A DNA stretch of 64,000 nt from Salinactinospora qingdaonensis (GTDB lineage: Bacteria; Actinomycetota; Actinomycetes; Streptosporangiales; Streptosporangiaceae). Of this stretch, positions 8,769 to 17,251 are shown one piece after another; position 1 is the stretch's first letter, and every line of letters begins with the position of its first letter. The DNA lies in the NCBI RefSeq assembly GCF_039539445.1, contig NZ_BAABDD010000011.1, forward strand, positions 62,001-126,000, in the 5' to 3' direction. The translations under genes and the position numbers were made by a program. The notes beneath the pieces were generated by a model. It was not told the DNA's origin and searched no databases. It saw nothing but the letters and a program-made list of their open reading frames with translations.

Positions 8769-10171
8769 GAAAGACGGGCGTAGACCTCTCCTAGGCGGCT
8801 TATACCCTCGCTCAGCACCTCTGGAGGCTGGACCAACGGAATGCGGAGGCAGTCGGAGAACGACTGGTCGAAACCGAAGTAGGACCCCGGCCGCACACGG
8901 ACCCCCATTCCCTTGGCGGCCGCGCAGAGAGCGGGTGCCAAGGATTCGCCCAGCCGGACCCATAGTGTGAAACCGTCCCCTGGTGTGCATACAGCGTCAG
9001 GCAGGAAATCCGCCAGCGCCTGTACCGCCGCGGCTCGGCTCCGTCGCAACTGAGCCGATCGGATCTCCCGCACCTTCTCCATATTCGTGAAAACCTGTAT
9101 CGCGGTTAGTTGGTCCATAATCGAGCAGCTCGTCTCGTCGCTCGACTGCGACATGGTGAGCGAGGCGATCACTTCCGGACAAGCTCGAACCCAACCAACC
9201 CGAAGCCCCGGCCAGTAGATCTTCGACAGTGATCCGATGGTGATCCCAAGGCGGTGATTGCGCAGGTATGACGCCAACGGGCGCGGACGAGGACGATCCG
9301 GGTAGGAGGTCAGTTCCGTCGTCGTCTCGTCGATGAGCAGTACCGTTTCCTGGGCCTCGGCTGCCGAGGCCAGGCTCTGCCGAGCTTCGTCGCTCATCAC
9401 CAGCCCTGTCGGGTTGTGCCCATCGGGAATCGTGTAGTGGCAGGTCGGTCGGACGAGCTCGTAACGGGCCGTGATGTCCTCGCTGTTCCAGCCCACGCCT
9501 TCCCGCCGCGGGTCGATCGGCATGGACACGGGCACACGTCCCGTGCGGGTCACCAGGTTGGTCGCTTGAGGGTAGGTGGGTTGTTCGACGAGCACCGAAT
9601 CGCCACGGCGGCTCTCGACCTCCAAAACCCTGCGTAGTGCGTCCTGAGCACCGGCGGTGACGAGGATCTGCTCTTCCTGGGTCGGCAGCCCCCTGTCGGT
9701 GAAGCGCTGTGCCACTAGCCGCCGAAGCTCCGAGAGTCCGTAAGCGGGCAGGGAGGTCCGACTGAAGAAAGCCGGCAGCATGCCCGCGGCTTTGCGGTAG
9801 AGCGACTCCAGGAGTTCGCTGTGCGGCATCGGGGCGCCGGTCGCCAGGTCGATCGTCTCGTCCTCTTGGGGCAGCGGCATGAAATCCGCCATGCCCCCAC
9901 GCGGAATTTGCAGCACCGCGCGTCGCCCTTGAGATGTGGTGATGAGGCCGGATGCCCGCAGTTCGCGATAGGCCGCCGACGCGGTCGTGCGGCTGATGCC
10001 GAGCGCTTCTGCGGACGCTCGCTCGCTGGGCAGTTGAGCGCCGATGGGCAGTTGGCCCGATAGCACCAGGGATCTAATGCCGTTCGCTATCGCCAAGTAG
10101 GCGGGAAGGTCCTCCGCTGGGCGAACGTCTTGAATCAGGCTCTTCAATGACTCAACCGAAATTCGGCTCAT
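8765..10171 (-). CDS. MocR-type regulator (GntR helix-turn-helix fused to aminotransferase)
   Basis: 468 residues. Residues ~20-90 are a GntR winged helix (QLPSERASAEALGISRTTASAAYREL). Residues ~110-465 are a fold-type I aminotransferase domain with the PLP lysine at K317 in GSLSKIYWPGLRVGW, and HYTIPDGHNPTG. MocR proteins use bound PLP or an amino acid adduct as the effector. It is convergent with azlCD, and a perfect palindrome sits a few bases upstream of its own start. Inference: it senses an amino acid and controls itself and probably azlCD. Confidence 0.92.
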   Translation of the reverse strand: MSRISVESLKSLIQDVRPAEDLPAYLAIANGIRSLVLSGQLPIGAQLPSERASAEALGISRTTASAAYRELRASGLITTSQGRRAVLQIPRGGMADFMPLPQEDETIDLATGAPMPHSELLESLYRKAAGMLPAFFSRTSLPAYGLSELRRLVAQRFTDRGLPTQEEQILVTAGAQDALRRVLEVESRRGDSVLVEQPTYPQATNLVTRTGRVPVSMPIDPRREGVGWNSEDITARYELVRPTCHYTIPDGHNPTGLVMSDEARQSLASAAEAQETVLLIDETTTELTSYPDRPRPRPLASYLRNHRLGITIGSLSKIYWPGLRVGWVRACPEVIASLTMSQSSDETSCSIMDQLTAIQVFTNMEKVREIRSAQLRRSRAAAVQALADFLPDAVCTPGDGFTLWVRLGESLAPALCAAAKGMGVRVRPGSYFGFDQSFSDCLRIPLVQPPEVLSEGISRLGEVYARLS

Positions 10172-10174
10172 ATA

Positions 10175-10193
10175 TCCAGTTTAGCAAACTGGA
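10175..10193. promoter_or_regulatory. Palindrome upstream of the MocR gene
   Basis: TCCAGTTT (10175-10182) and AAACTGGA (10186-10193) are perfect 8-bp arms around AGC. The palindrome begins only 3 bases before the MocR start codon, so binding there would block its own promoter or leader. Together with the ACTGG/CCAGT motif before azlC it suggests autoregulation. Confidence 0.65.
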
Positions 10194-10316
10194 CCCGTTG
10201 ACCTTATCCATTCGTATGACTACTCTTCTTCAGAGTCGTAAATATACTTTTCACTCGCAATATCACTCCCAACGACACCCCCACTGAGCTCAGAATCAGA
10301 GCGGGAGCGTTTTTCC

Positions 10317-11315
10317 ATGCCTCGCACCCCACGTCGCGATGCTTTACTGCAACACATGCCCTCTTATGACGAGGCATTCTCCGACTCCGGAGAGATCAAT
10401 TGGACCCCCTACACCATCTTTTTCCACCCTCGCAATTACTCGTCTCCCGTCGTCAACACGGACCGCTTGGGATTCCGTCTTTCGACAGATGCGGGGGGAC
10501 GGCGGGTGTCCCTGGCAGAGTACGCGGGTCCGGAACCGGTGAATATCATGGCCGGCAGTTCCACGACGTTTGGCATAGGAGCCAGCAGCGACGCCACCAC
10601 CCTGGCTTCACTTCTCTCTGAGGCGGGGCCGACATGGCTGAACTTCGGCGGCCGGAGCTTCAACGCCATCCAGGAATACCTGCTGCTGGCGCTCCACCAG
10701 CATCTTCTTCCCCCCGTCGGGGAGATCGTCCTGCTGTCCGGCTTCAACAATCTCGGACTCGCGCGCCAGCCAGTGTCGACCTTGGGCGAGCACGGCACCT
10801 TCTTCATGCACGGTCGCTATGAGCGCCTGCGCGAGCAGCCGACGAAACTCAGCTCGATTCTCCGTGGATCTTCACGAGCAGATCACGGCGAACCGGATAC
10901 GGCGAGGCTCCCACTCGACGAACAGATCGAGTTCGCCATCACGACGACCGCCCGGGCCTTGGAGCTGTGGTCCATTCTGGCCCGGCACCTGGGGGCGCGA
11001 CTCACCTACGTACTTCAACCTCTCGCCAACTGGGTCCGTGAGAATCCGTGCCCGGAAGAGGCCGAGATCTTCGCGGAACTGGACGAGGTCGGTGGATTCA
11101 CCGAAATGTATGGTGAAATCCTGGCTGCGGAGGTGCACACCCGATACTCCCGCGGCCTGGAGCAGGTAACCAACGACTTGGGCATCCGGTATGTGGACAG
11201 CGTGCCGCTCTTCGCCGAATCGTTGAAGCCCGAAGACTGGGCCTATGTGGACCGGATTCACTTCACCGACGAGGGTCACCGCACGTTCACCGATCTACTG
11301 ACCTCCGTGATCTGA
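10317..11315 (+). CDS. SGNH/GDSL-like hydrolase, first gene of a biosynthetic-looking operon
   Basis: 332 residues, no signal peptide, so cytoplasmic. The SGNH blocks can be placed: AGSSTTFGIG (nucleophile about S81), NFGGRSFN (glycine block), SGFNNLG (asparagine block, N144/N145), and DRIHFTDEGH near the C-terminus (D312 and H315 of the catalytic D-x-x-H). All four catalytic elements are present, so it should act as an esterase, acyltransferase or deacylase. It has a GGGAG site before the ATG. A 30-aa peptide gene follows after 25 bases, then a diiron protein, a carbamoyltransferase and an aminotransferase, which suggests it trims or transfers an acyl or carbamoyl group on the product. Confidence 0.75.
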   Translation: MPRTPRRDALLQHMPSYDEAFSDSGEINWTPYTIFFHPRNYSSPVVNTDRLGFRLSTDAGGRRVSLAEYAGPEPVNIMAGSSTTFGIGASSDATTLASLLSEAGPTWLNFGGRSFNAIQEYLLLALHQHLLPPVGEIVLLSGFNNLGLARQPVSTLGEHGTFFMHGRYERLREQPTKLSSILRGSSRADHGEPDTARLPLDEQIEFAITTTARALELWSILARHLGARLTYVLQPLANWVRENPCPEEAEIFAELDEVGGFTEMYGEILAAEVHTRYSRGLEQVTNDLGIRYVDSVPLFAESLKPEDWAYVDRIHFTDEGHRTFTDLLTSVI

Positions 11316-11340
11316 CACCTCCGAATGCAAGGGACACCAC

Positions 11341-11433
11341 ATGAAAAGCTTGATCCGCCACATCCTGAGTATCTTCAAGAAGAAAAAGAAGAAGAATCGA
11401 AAGAACGATCCCTCGATCTATCCGATGTTCTGA
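11341..11433 (+). CDS. 30-aa lysine-rich microprotein
   Basis: A short frame with a good ribosome site (AAGGGA, 7 bases before ATG). It encodes an amphipathic hydrophobic start (MKSLIRHILSIF), a run of six lysines, and the ending DPSIYPMF. It fills the space between the SGNH gene (25 bases upstream) and the diiron gene (19 bases downstream), so it is cotranscribed. I recognise no family. Options: a scaffold or precursor peptide for the neighbouring enzymes, a membrane-active peptide, or a translational coupling leader. The hydrophobic plus polycationic design and the clean ribosome site argue against chance. Confidence 0.6.
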   Translation: MKSLIRHILSIFKKKKKKNRKNDPSIYPMF

Positions 11434-11452
11434 CCTGAGCGGTATCGGAGAA

Positions 11453-13612
11453 ATGTGGAAACAGGTATTCAGAAAAGCACTCGACCCAGAAAAACCGTGG
11501 TCCGTCGAAGAACTCCATGAGCTCCTGGGCGAGGTGGACCGCCTAACCGGAGCGCAGGAGGCGGGGGCCGCCTGCCCCGACGCTGACACGAGGACTCCCT
11601 CCCCCGTGTTCATACGCTCGGTGCTCCGCGGGACGCAGCCCATGGCGGCCGCCCTGGGCGCCACGCTGCACTCGCTCACGTCACCGAGCGTCTTCGAGGA
11701 TGACCAACACCTCGTGCTGCTTGCCGTCTACTCCCACGACATCGGTGTCGGCGCACCGCATGCCGCGCGATTCGACGCCTTCCAGCGGACCCTCGCGACA
11801 CACGGCCTCACCGAGGACGCGACCACACGCGCCAAACTGAGCGACCTCAGCGGACTCGCCGACGAGGTCTTCGTCGCCCCGGCGGTTATCTTGGCGCTGA
11901 GCCGCAGACCCGACTGCTATCTAGCGGAGCTGCTGGGCGCCGACCTGCATCTGCGCCGCACCGGGCTCCTCGCGCCGTGGTCCCGACTGGCCCGCTGCGG
12001 CGTCCAGGGAGAATGGTCCCGGCTCGACCTGGGCGCCTCGTATGATGCAACCGAGCCGCGGCTCCACCAGCGCGTCAGCGAGGTGATCAGCGCCGCCCCG
12101 ATCGACATGGAACGTGTGCGGTGGGGTGAGGAACTGATGCGGGCGCTCCTGCGGCACTGGGAGCACGCCGTCTGGCGCAACGCCTCCAACGACGACGATC
12201 CACACGCCGCGATGCTGAGCCTGATGCGCCAACGGGCACGCGAGGCCTCCGTCTACCACCAGCAGTCCCGACTCGCCGGCCGCACCATCCAGGAGTGGTT
12301 CGCAGAAGCTCGGGAGGACCCGAGCGGACTCGTGGCCGCGCTGGCCGAGTCACGGTATGTGAAACCGGGCGCCCCCGACGAGAGCCGGCTCCTCACAAAG
12401 CTCACCGACTTCGGCGGTCCTATGTTCCGCATCTTCTCCCCGGAGGATCGCGACGTCATCTCTCGCTGGATCGCCTCTCTCGCCGAGCCCGACCGGCAAA
12501 GCGCAGACGAGGCTCCCGGCTCATCGGCACCGCAGGAGTCGTCACCGGCGGCCCCGCGCTTCGGCGCCCACCGTTGCCGCCACGTCTCCACGGCAGACGA
12601 GCCTCCCTCGAACATCCGCGAAGCTTACGTGGCGCTCCAGGGGCGCCACTGTGCCCCACGTGTCCGCCGGTTCGCCGACGACTACATCGACTACTGGCTC
12701 GACCTGGCGCGGAACAGCCTTGACCGGCACCCTTTCCCGCTCCCCGCCCAACCGCCGGCGCCCGGCGGGCTCAGGGAGTGGCTGCTGCGCGCGCATGAGC
12801 AGCACGCCGAGGAGATCGATCTGGAGTCCGCACGAAGCGAGCTTCCCTCCCGTGAGGAACTCATCGAGTCCACCGTCCAACTGGCACCGCTCACCCTCAT
12901 CGACGGGAGTTGGCTCCTCGGCTTCACCGATGTGACCCTCGCATCCTCGCGCATCGGCTTCTCGCTGTTCGAAACCTACTGGGATGAACTGGGCAATGGG
13001 GATATCACAATCAACCACCCGAAGCTGTACCGCGATGTTTTGCACGGGATGGGGGTGACCCTGCCCCCGACCGCGAGCCCGGAGTTCGCCCGTTCCGAAC
13101 TGCTGAACGATTCGTCTTTCGAGCTTCCGGTGTACTGGCTGGCGATCGGACACGTCCCCAATAGCCGGCAGCCGGAAGTGTTGGGCCTCAACCTCGCGAT
13201 GGAGCTTTCCGGCGTGGGGGGCTCCTACCGGACCGCCCGAGAGGCGCTGAAGGCCTATGGCTTCCCCACGGTGTTCGTGGACATCCACAACACCATCGAC
13301 AACGTGTCAACCGGCCATTCGGCGTGGGCGGCGGACGCCATCGAGTCGTTCATGGACGCCGCGGCGACGATGGGAACCGACGACACGGCGTTGGCGGCTC
13401 TGTGGGAGCGCATCCGCGTGGGATTCGCCTCGCTCGCCCCACGCCGCGACAAGCCGGGATTCTTCGAGGAGTCGGGAGTGGGCAAGGCGCTCCGGCGGTT
13501 ACGCGCCGCCCGGGCCACCGACAACCGCTCCATATCCCAAAACGCCCGTGCAACCCACAACGAGGAGCTGAACGGACCCTGGCGGCAGCAGACTCCCGCA
13601 CCCGCCCATTAG
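11453..13612 (+). CDS. Large haem-oxygenase-like diiron oxidase (iron-containing redox enzyme family)
   Basis: 719 residues. The C-terminal third is a haem-oxygenase-like diiron domain: FETYWDELGNGD (E507) followed by INHPKLY (H522), GLNLAMELSGVGGSY (E584), and HNTIDNVSTGH (H612, D616, H622). These match in order the carboxylate and His ligands of the family that includes CADD, UndA and the SznF central domain. The N-terminal ~480 residues are helical, unusual in length, and I recognise no domain in them. Likely role: O2-dependent oxidation, N-oxygenation or C-C cleavage of an amine or amino acid substrate. The GGAG site is only 2 bases from the ATG, so the true start could differ slightly. 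Confidence 0.75.
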   Translation: MWKQVFRKALDPEKPWSVEELHELLGEVDRLTGAQEAGAACPDADTRTPSPVFIRSVLRGTQPMAAALGATLHSLTSPSVFEDDQHLVLLAVYSHDIGVGAPHAARFDAFQRTLATHGLTEDATTRAKLSDLSGLADEVFVAPAVILALSRRPDCYLAELLGADLHLRRTGLLAPWSRLARCGVQGEWSRLDLGASYDATEPRLHQRVSEVISAAPIDMERVRWGEELMRALLRHWEHAVWRNASNDDDPHAAMLSLMRQRAREASVYHQQSRLAGRTIQEWFAEAREDPSGLVAALAESRYVKPGAPDESRLLTKLTDFGGPMFRIFSPEDRDVISRWIASLAEPDRQSADEAPGSSAPQESSPAAPRFGAHRCRHVSTADEPPSNIREAYVALQGRHCAPRVRRFADDYIDYWLDLARNSLDRHPFPLPAQPPAPGGLREWLLRAHEQHAEEIDLESARSELPSREELIESTVQLAPLTLIDGSWLLGFTDVTLASSRIGFSLFETYWDELGNGDITINHPKLYRDVLHGMGVTLPPTASPEFARSELLNDSSFELPVYWLAIGHVPNSRQPEVLGLNLAMELSGVGGSYRTAREALKAYGFPTVFVDIHNTIDNVSTGHSAWAADAIESFMDAAATMGTDDTALAALWERIRVGFASLAPRRDKPGFFEESGVGKALRRLRAARATDNRSISQNARATHNEELNGPWRQQTPAPAH

Positions 13613-13635
13613 CCATAACCGAAAAGGAGGAAGCA

Positions 13636-15459
13636 GTGGGCAATGCCTATCTGGGCATAGCGAGTTTCTACCATGACAGCGCTGCCACCCTCGTGGTCGA
13701 CGGCGTTGTCCGCGCCGCCGCCCAGGAAGAGCGATTCACGCGCCGCCGCCACGACCCGTCTTTTCCCAAGAACGCCGTCGCCTACTGTCTCTCGTCGGCC
13801 GGCCTGAAGCTGGGCGACCTTGAGGCCGTCGTCTACTACGAAGACCCGGAACTGAAATACGACCGCGTGCGGTCGAACTTCCGCTCCGCCGGCCCGCGAG
13901 CTTTCAAGGCGTTCGTCAACGCGATGCCCGAGTGGGACTCGTGGAAGCGGAACGTACTCGCCACGGTCCGCCACGAGTTATCGGAACTCTTCCCCGGCCA
14001 GTCCTGCGAGATAAGGCACTCCACCCACCACCGCTCGCACGCCGCGTCCGCGTTCTTTCCGTCGCCCTACGAAAAGGCGGCCGTTCTCACCATCGACGGC
14101 GTCGGGGAGTGGGAGACGACCTCCATATGGCGCGGCGACGGAACGGCTCTCGAACAGATCGCAGCGATCCACTACCCGCACTCCCTCGGTTTCCTGTACT
14201 CGGCGTTCACCCAGTACTGCGGGTTCAAGGTCGACTCGGGCGAGTACAAGCTCATGGGCCTGGCCCCCTACGGCCGGCCCCGATACGCCGACCTCGTCCG
14301 CGACGAGCTCATCGACCTCAAGGTGGACGGCTCCTTCGAGCTCAACACGTGGTACTTCGACTATCAGCACGGGCAGCGGATGGTGGGACGCACCTTCGAG
14401 CGTCTCTTCGGGCGGCGCTGCCGCACCGAGAGCGAGGACATCGAGCAGTTCCACTGCGACATGGCAGCCTCGGTGCAGCAGGTCACTGAGGAAGCCGTGC
14501 TCGGCCTTGCGCGGCACGCGCAGGAGGTCACCGGGCTCGATCATCTGGTGATGGCCGGCGGTGTGGCTCTCAACTGCGTCGCCAACGGGGTCCTGGATCG
14601 CACAGAGATGTTTCGCGAGCTGTGGATCCAGCCCGCCGCGGGCGATGCCGGCTGCTCGCTGGGAGCCGCCATGGACGCCTCGGTGCGGGACATGGGCAAG
14701 CGCCCCCACCTCTTTACCGCCGGTAACGACGGCATGCACGGATCTCTCCTGGGGCCCGAATACGCCCCCGAAGAGATCCGACGTCGCCTCGACGCCTTCG
14801 GTGCTGTCTACGAGGACCACGGTGAGGACGTCTGGGAGGCCACCGCGGCGCGCCTTGCCGAGGGAGACGTCGTGGGCTGGTTCCAGGACCGCATGGAGTT
14901 CGGGCCGCGTGCCTTGGGAAACCGCTCCATCCTGGGAGATCCCCGCGACACGGCCATGCAGCGCACCATGAACCTGAAGATCAAGTACCGGGAGTCGTTT
15001 CGCCCGTTCGCGCCCGCGGTGTTGGACGAGTACGCTGACGAGTTCTTCCTGCGGCGGAGCCCGAGCCCTTACATGCTTGTGGTCTCCGACGTCGTACCGC
15101 ACCTGCGCCGAGAGACCGCGGGCGGGCTGGGATCGATCAACGATGTCCGTAGCACCGTGCCGGCCGTGACCCACGTCGACTACTCCGCACGGGTGCAGAC
15201 GGTCACATCGACCAGCAACCCGTCGTTTCACAAGCTGCTTTCCCGGTTCGCGGCTCGCACGGGGTGCCCGGTGCTGGTGAACACGTCGTTCAATGTTCGA
15301 GGCGAGCCCATCGTCATGACGCCCGAGCACGCCTACACCTGCTTTATGCGCACCGAAATGGACACGCTCGCCATTGGACCTTTCCTGCTGCGAAAACAGG
15401 ACCAGCCTGAGTTCAGGGATTCGCAGGAGGACTGGAGGTCCGAGATCCCGCTGGACTAG
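13636..15459 (+). CDS. NodU/CmcH/TobZ-family carbamoyltransferase
   Basis: 607 residues, GTG start with the strongest ribosome site of the operon (AAAAGGAGG). The N-terminal half is the Kae1-like domain: GIASFYHDSAA, HHRSHAASAFF (metal-ligand histidines H131/H132/H135), TIDGVGEWETT, SGEYKLMGLAPYG and VMAGGVALNCVANG. The C-terminal half has EFGPRALGNRSILGDPR, KYRESFRPFAPAVL and GCPVLVNTSFNVRGEPIV. These enzymes make carbamoyl-adenylate from carbamoyl phosphate and ATP and pass the carbamoyl group to a hydroxyl or amine. Length and motifs are complete. It points to a carbamoylated small molecule as the operon product. Confidence 0.92.
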   Translation: MGNAYLGIASFYHDSAATLVVDGVVRAAAQEERFTRRRHDPSFPKNAVAYCLSSAGLKLGDLEAVVYYEDPELKYDRVRSNFRSAGPRAFKAFVNAMPEWDSWKRNVLATVRHELSELFPGQSCEIRHSTHHRSHAASAFFPSPYEKAAVLTIDGVGEWETTSIWRGDGTALEQIAAIHYPHSLGFLYSAFTQYCGFKVDSGEYKLMGLAPYGRPRYADLVRDELIDLKVDGSFELNTWYFDYQHGQRMVGRTFERLFGRRCRTESEDIEQFHCDMAASVQQVTEEAVLGLARHAQEVTGLDHLVMAGGVALNCVANGVLDRTEMFRELWIQPAAGDAGCSLGAAMDASVRDMGKRPHLFTAGNDGMHGSLLGPEYAPEEIRRRLDAFGAVYEDHGEDVWEATAARLAEGDVVGWFQDRMEFGPRALGNRSILGDPRDTAMQRTMNLKIKYRESFRPFAPAVLDEYADEFFLRRSPSPYMLVVSDVVPHLRRETAGGLGSINDVRSTVPAVTHVDYSARVQTVTSTSNPSFHKLLSRFAARTGCPVLVNTSFNVRGEPIVMTPEHAYTCFMRTEMDTLAIGPFLLRKQDQPEFRDSQEDWRSEIPLD

Positions 15460-15468
15460 GAGCCCGCG

Positions 15469-15621
15469 ATGCAGACGATGAAGTACAGTGCCCGGTTCGT
15501 TGTGGGCTACCTGCCGCCGTGGCTGTTGGCGGTGCTTCACCCCAGTTCTTGGCGGCGCCGAGACATGCGTCGGCGTCGTAGCAGCATGTGGACCACGCCC
15601 GCTCGTCGGACGGAGAAGTGA
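15469..15621 (+). CDS. 50-aa arginine-rich microprotein
   Basis: An AGGAG site 7 bases before ATG overlaps the carbamoyltransferase stop region, and the stop codon lies 2 bases before the aminotransferase GTG. The product starts MQTMKYSARF, has a hydrophobic centre VVGYLPPWLLAVL, then an arginine-rich tail (RRRDMRRRR) ending ARRTEK. It shares with the 30-aa peptide of the same operon the plan hydrophobic segment followed by a basic run. No family recognised. It could be a membrane-associated adaptor, a substrate peptide, or a coupling cistron. Confidence 0.6.
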   Translation: MQTMKYSARFVVGYLPPWLLAVLHPSSWRRRDMRRRRSSMWTTPARRTEK

Positions 15622-15623
15622 CT

Positions 15624-16982
15624 GTGGCAACACCGACCCCGCTCATCAGCAAGAGTCTGCATGTCCCGCCGATCGAGATCGTCGACGGTCAGGGATTGAC
15701 ACTGGTCTCGCGCGACGGCGACCGCTACCTGGACTCTTGCGGCGGCGTGGCCGTATCGGCCCTGGGACACCGCCATCCTCGCATCGTCGAAGCCATGGAA
15801 GCCTCGACCCGGGACGTCACCTGGGTCCACGCCGGCAGCTTCACGACCCGGGCCGTCCAGGACCTCGCCGCGTACCTGACGGATCGCAGTGCGGGGCTCG
15901 ACCACGTGTACTTCATGTCGGGCGGTTCCGAAATCATGGAGGTCGCGCTCAAGCTGGTGCTACAGCACCACATGGAGCGCGGGCAGGCGTCTCGCACCGT
16001 CTTCGTCTCACGACGCCAGAGCTATCACGGCAGTACTCTGGCGACGCTCTCCCTGTCGGGGAACACCCAGCGTCGCGCCTGCTTCGATCCGGCGCTCACG
16101 ACACCCGTGGAATTCGTCAGCCCCTGCTACAGCTTCCGCGAGAAACGGCAGGGCGAGACCGACTCCGGCTATGTGGCGCGACTCGCCGGAGAGCTCGACG
16201 AGACCATCACGCGGGTCGGAAGCCGGCGCGTGGCGGCCTTCGTCATGGAGACGGTGGTCGGCTCCACCTCAGGAGCCGTTCCCCCCGTCCCCGGGTACCT
16301 CGCTGCCATGAAGGAGGTGTGCAGCAAGCACGGAGTCCTGCTGCTTCTCGACGAGATCATGTGCGGGCTGGGTCGGACCGGACGCTACTTCGCCTTCCAC
16401 GACGACGACGTCGAGCCCGACATCGTCACGGTGGGTAAGGGACTCGGCGCCGGCTACGCGCCGATGTCGGCCCTGCTCGCCACTGAAGAGGTCATGCGTC
16501 CGCTTCGCGAGGGGTCGGGCGTCCTCGAAAACGGGCAGACCCACGTCAACAACCCCCACGGCGCAGCCGTGGCTCTCGCCGTCCAGAAGGCGGTCTGTGA
16601 AGAGGGCGTTCTCGAGAACTCGGTCGGTGTGGCACGGTACCTGAGATCCCTTCTGGAGGAAGTGAAGACCCAGACGCCGGTAGTGGGCGACGTGCGCGGC
16701 CGTGGCATGTTCCTCGGCCTGGAGTTCGTCGATCCGGAGGACGGTCGATCCCCGCTTCCTCACGCGAAACGGTTCTCCCAGCTCCTCAAATCGTCGGGAC
16801 TGGCGAACGGCGTGCTGCTGTATCCCGGTCACGGAACCGTGGACGGCACTGCGGGAGCCCACCTGCTCCTGGCACCTCCGCTGGTGACCACCGACGCCGA
16901 GGCCGCCACGATGGTCGAGCGGGTCCAGGCGTCGATCACGGCCGCCTTCGAGGCGTGGCGCCAGGAGCTTTCTCCCGTGTAG
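15624..16982 (+). CDS. Class III aminotransferase
   Basis: 452 residues. Fold-type I PLP enzyme of the ornithine/diamine/beta-amino acid group: YLDSCGGVAVSALGHRHP, MSGGSEIMEVALKL, LLLLDEIMCGLGRTGRYFAF and the PLP lysine K272 in VGKGLGAGYAPMSA. GTG at 15624 was preferred: ACGGAGAAG lies 5-6 bases upstream, whereas the in-frame ATG at 15588 lies inside the 50-aa peptide gene without a ribosome site. It would install or remove an amino group (or act on a glutamate-derived amino acid) in the operon product. Confidence 0.9.
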   Translation: MATPTPLISKSLHVPPIEIVDGQGLTLVSRDGDRYLDSCGGVAVSALGHRHPRIVEAMEASTRDVTWVHAGSFTTRAVQDLAAYLTDRSAGLDHVYFMSGGSEIMEVALKLVLQHHMERGQASRTVFVSRRQSYHGSTLATLSLSGNTQRRACFDPALTTPVEFVSPCYSFREKRQGETDSGYVARLAGELDETITRVGSRRVAAFVMETVVGSTSGAVPPVPGYLAAMKEVCSKHGVLLLLDEIMCGLGRTGRYFAFHDDDVEPDIVTVGKGLGAGYAPMSALLATEEVMRPLREGSGVLENGQTHVNNPHGAAVALAVQKAVCEEGVLENSVGVARYLRSLLEEVKTQTPVVGDVRGRGMFLGLEFVDPEDGRSPLPHAKRFSQLLKSSGLANGVLLYPGHGTVDGTAGAHLLLAPPLVTTDAEAATMVERVQASITAAFEAWRQELSPV

Positions 16983-16984
16983 CG

Positions 16985-17014
16985 CTGGGCCGGCCGGTTC
17001 CGCGGTTCGCCCAG
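16985..17014 (+). terminator. Possible stem-loop after the aminotransferase gene
   Basis: CTGGGC (16985-16990) can pair with GCCCAG (17009-17014), and five adenines follow on the plus strand. The stem is short and the tail is not T-rich, so support is weak. Confidence 0.3.
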
Positions 17015-17251
17015 GAAAAACCGGATGCCCCACCGCCCTGTCTCCAAGGCACTCGATAGGCGGGCTACCGCTTCCGGCGCGGGCGGTGGCCCGCCGCAGC
17101 TTCCCGGCACCCGCTGGGCGGGAACCGTGCCCCGGAACCGCTGGCGACGCCGTCCACACGGTGACTCCCCGTCTGGGGCAGGCAGCGGCCCAGCCGAGCG
17201 GAAGGAGCTGCGCTCGACCGGGCCGGGGCTTGAGCGGCTGCGGGAGCCGGC

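Noticed and set aside
15588..15623. Upstream ATG for the aminotransferase
   Set aside because: It lies within the 50-aa peptide gene without a ribosome site; GTG 15624 has ACGGAGAAG upstream.
13978..15633. 551-codon open frame on the minus strand
   Set aside because: Antisense to the carbamoyltransferase, which has complete family motifs.
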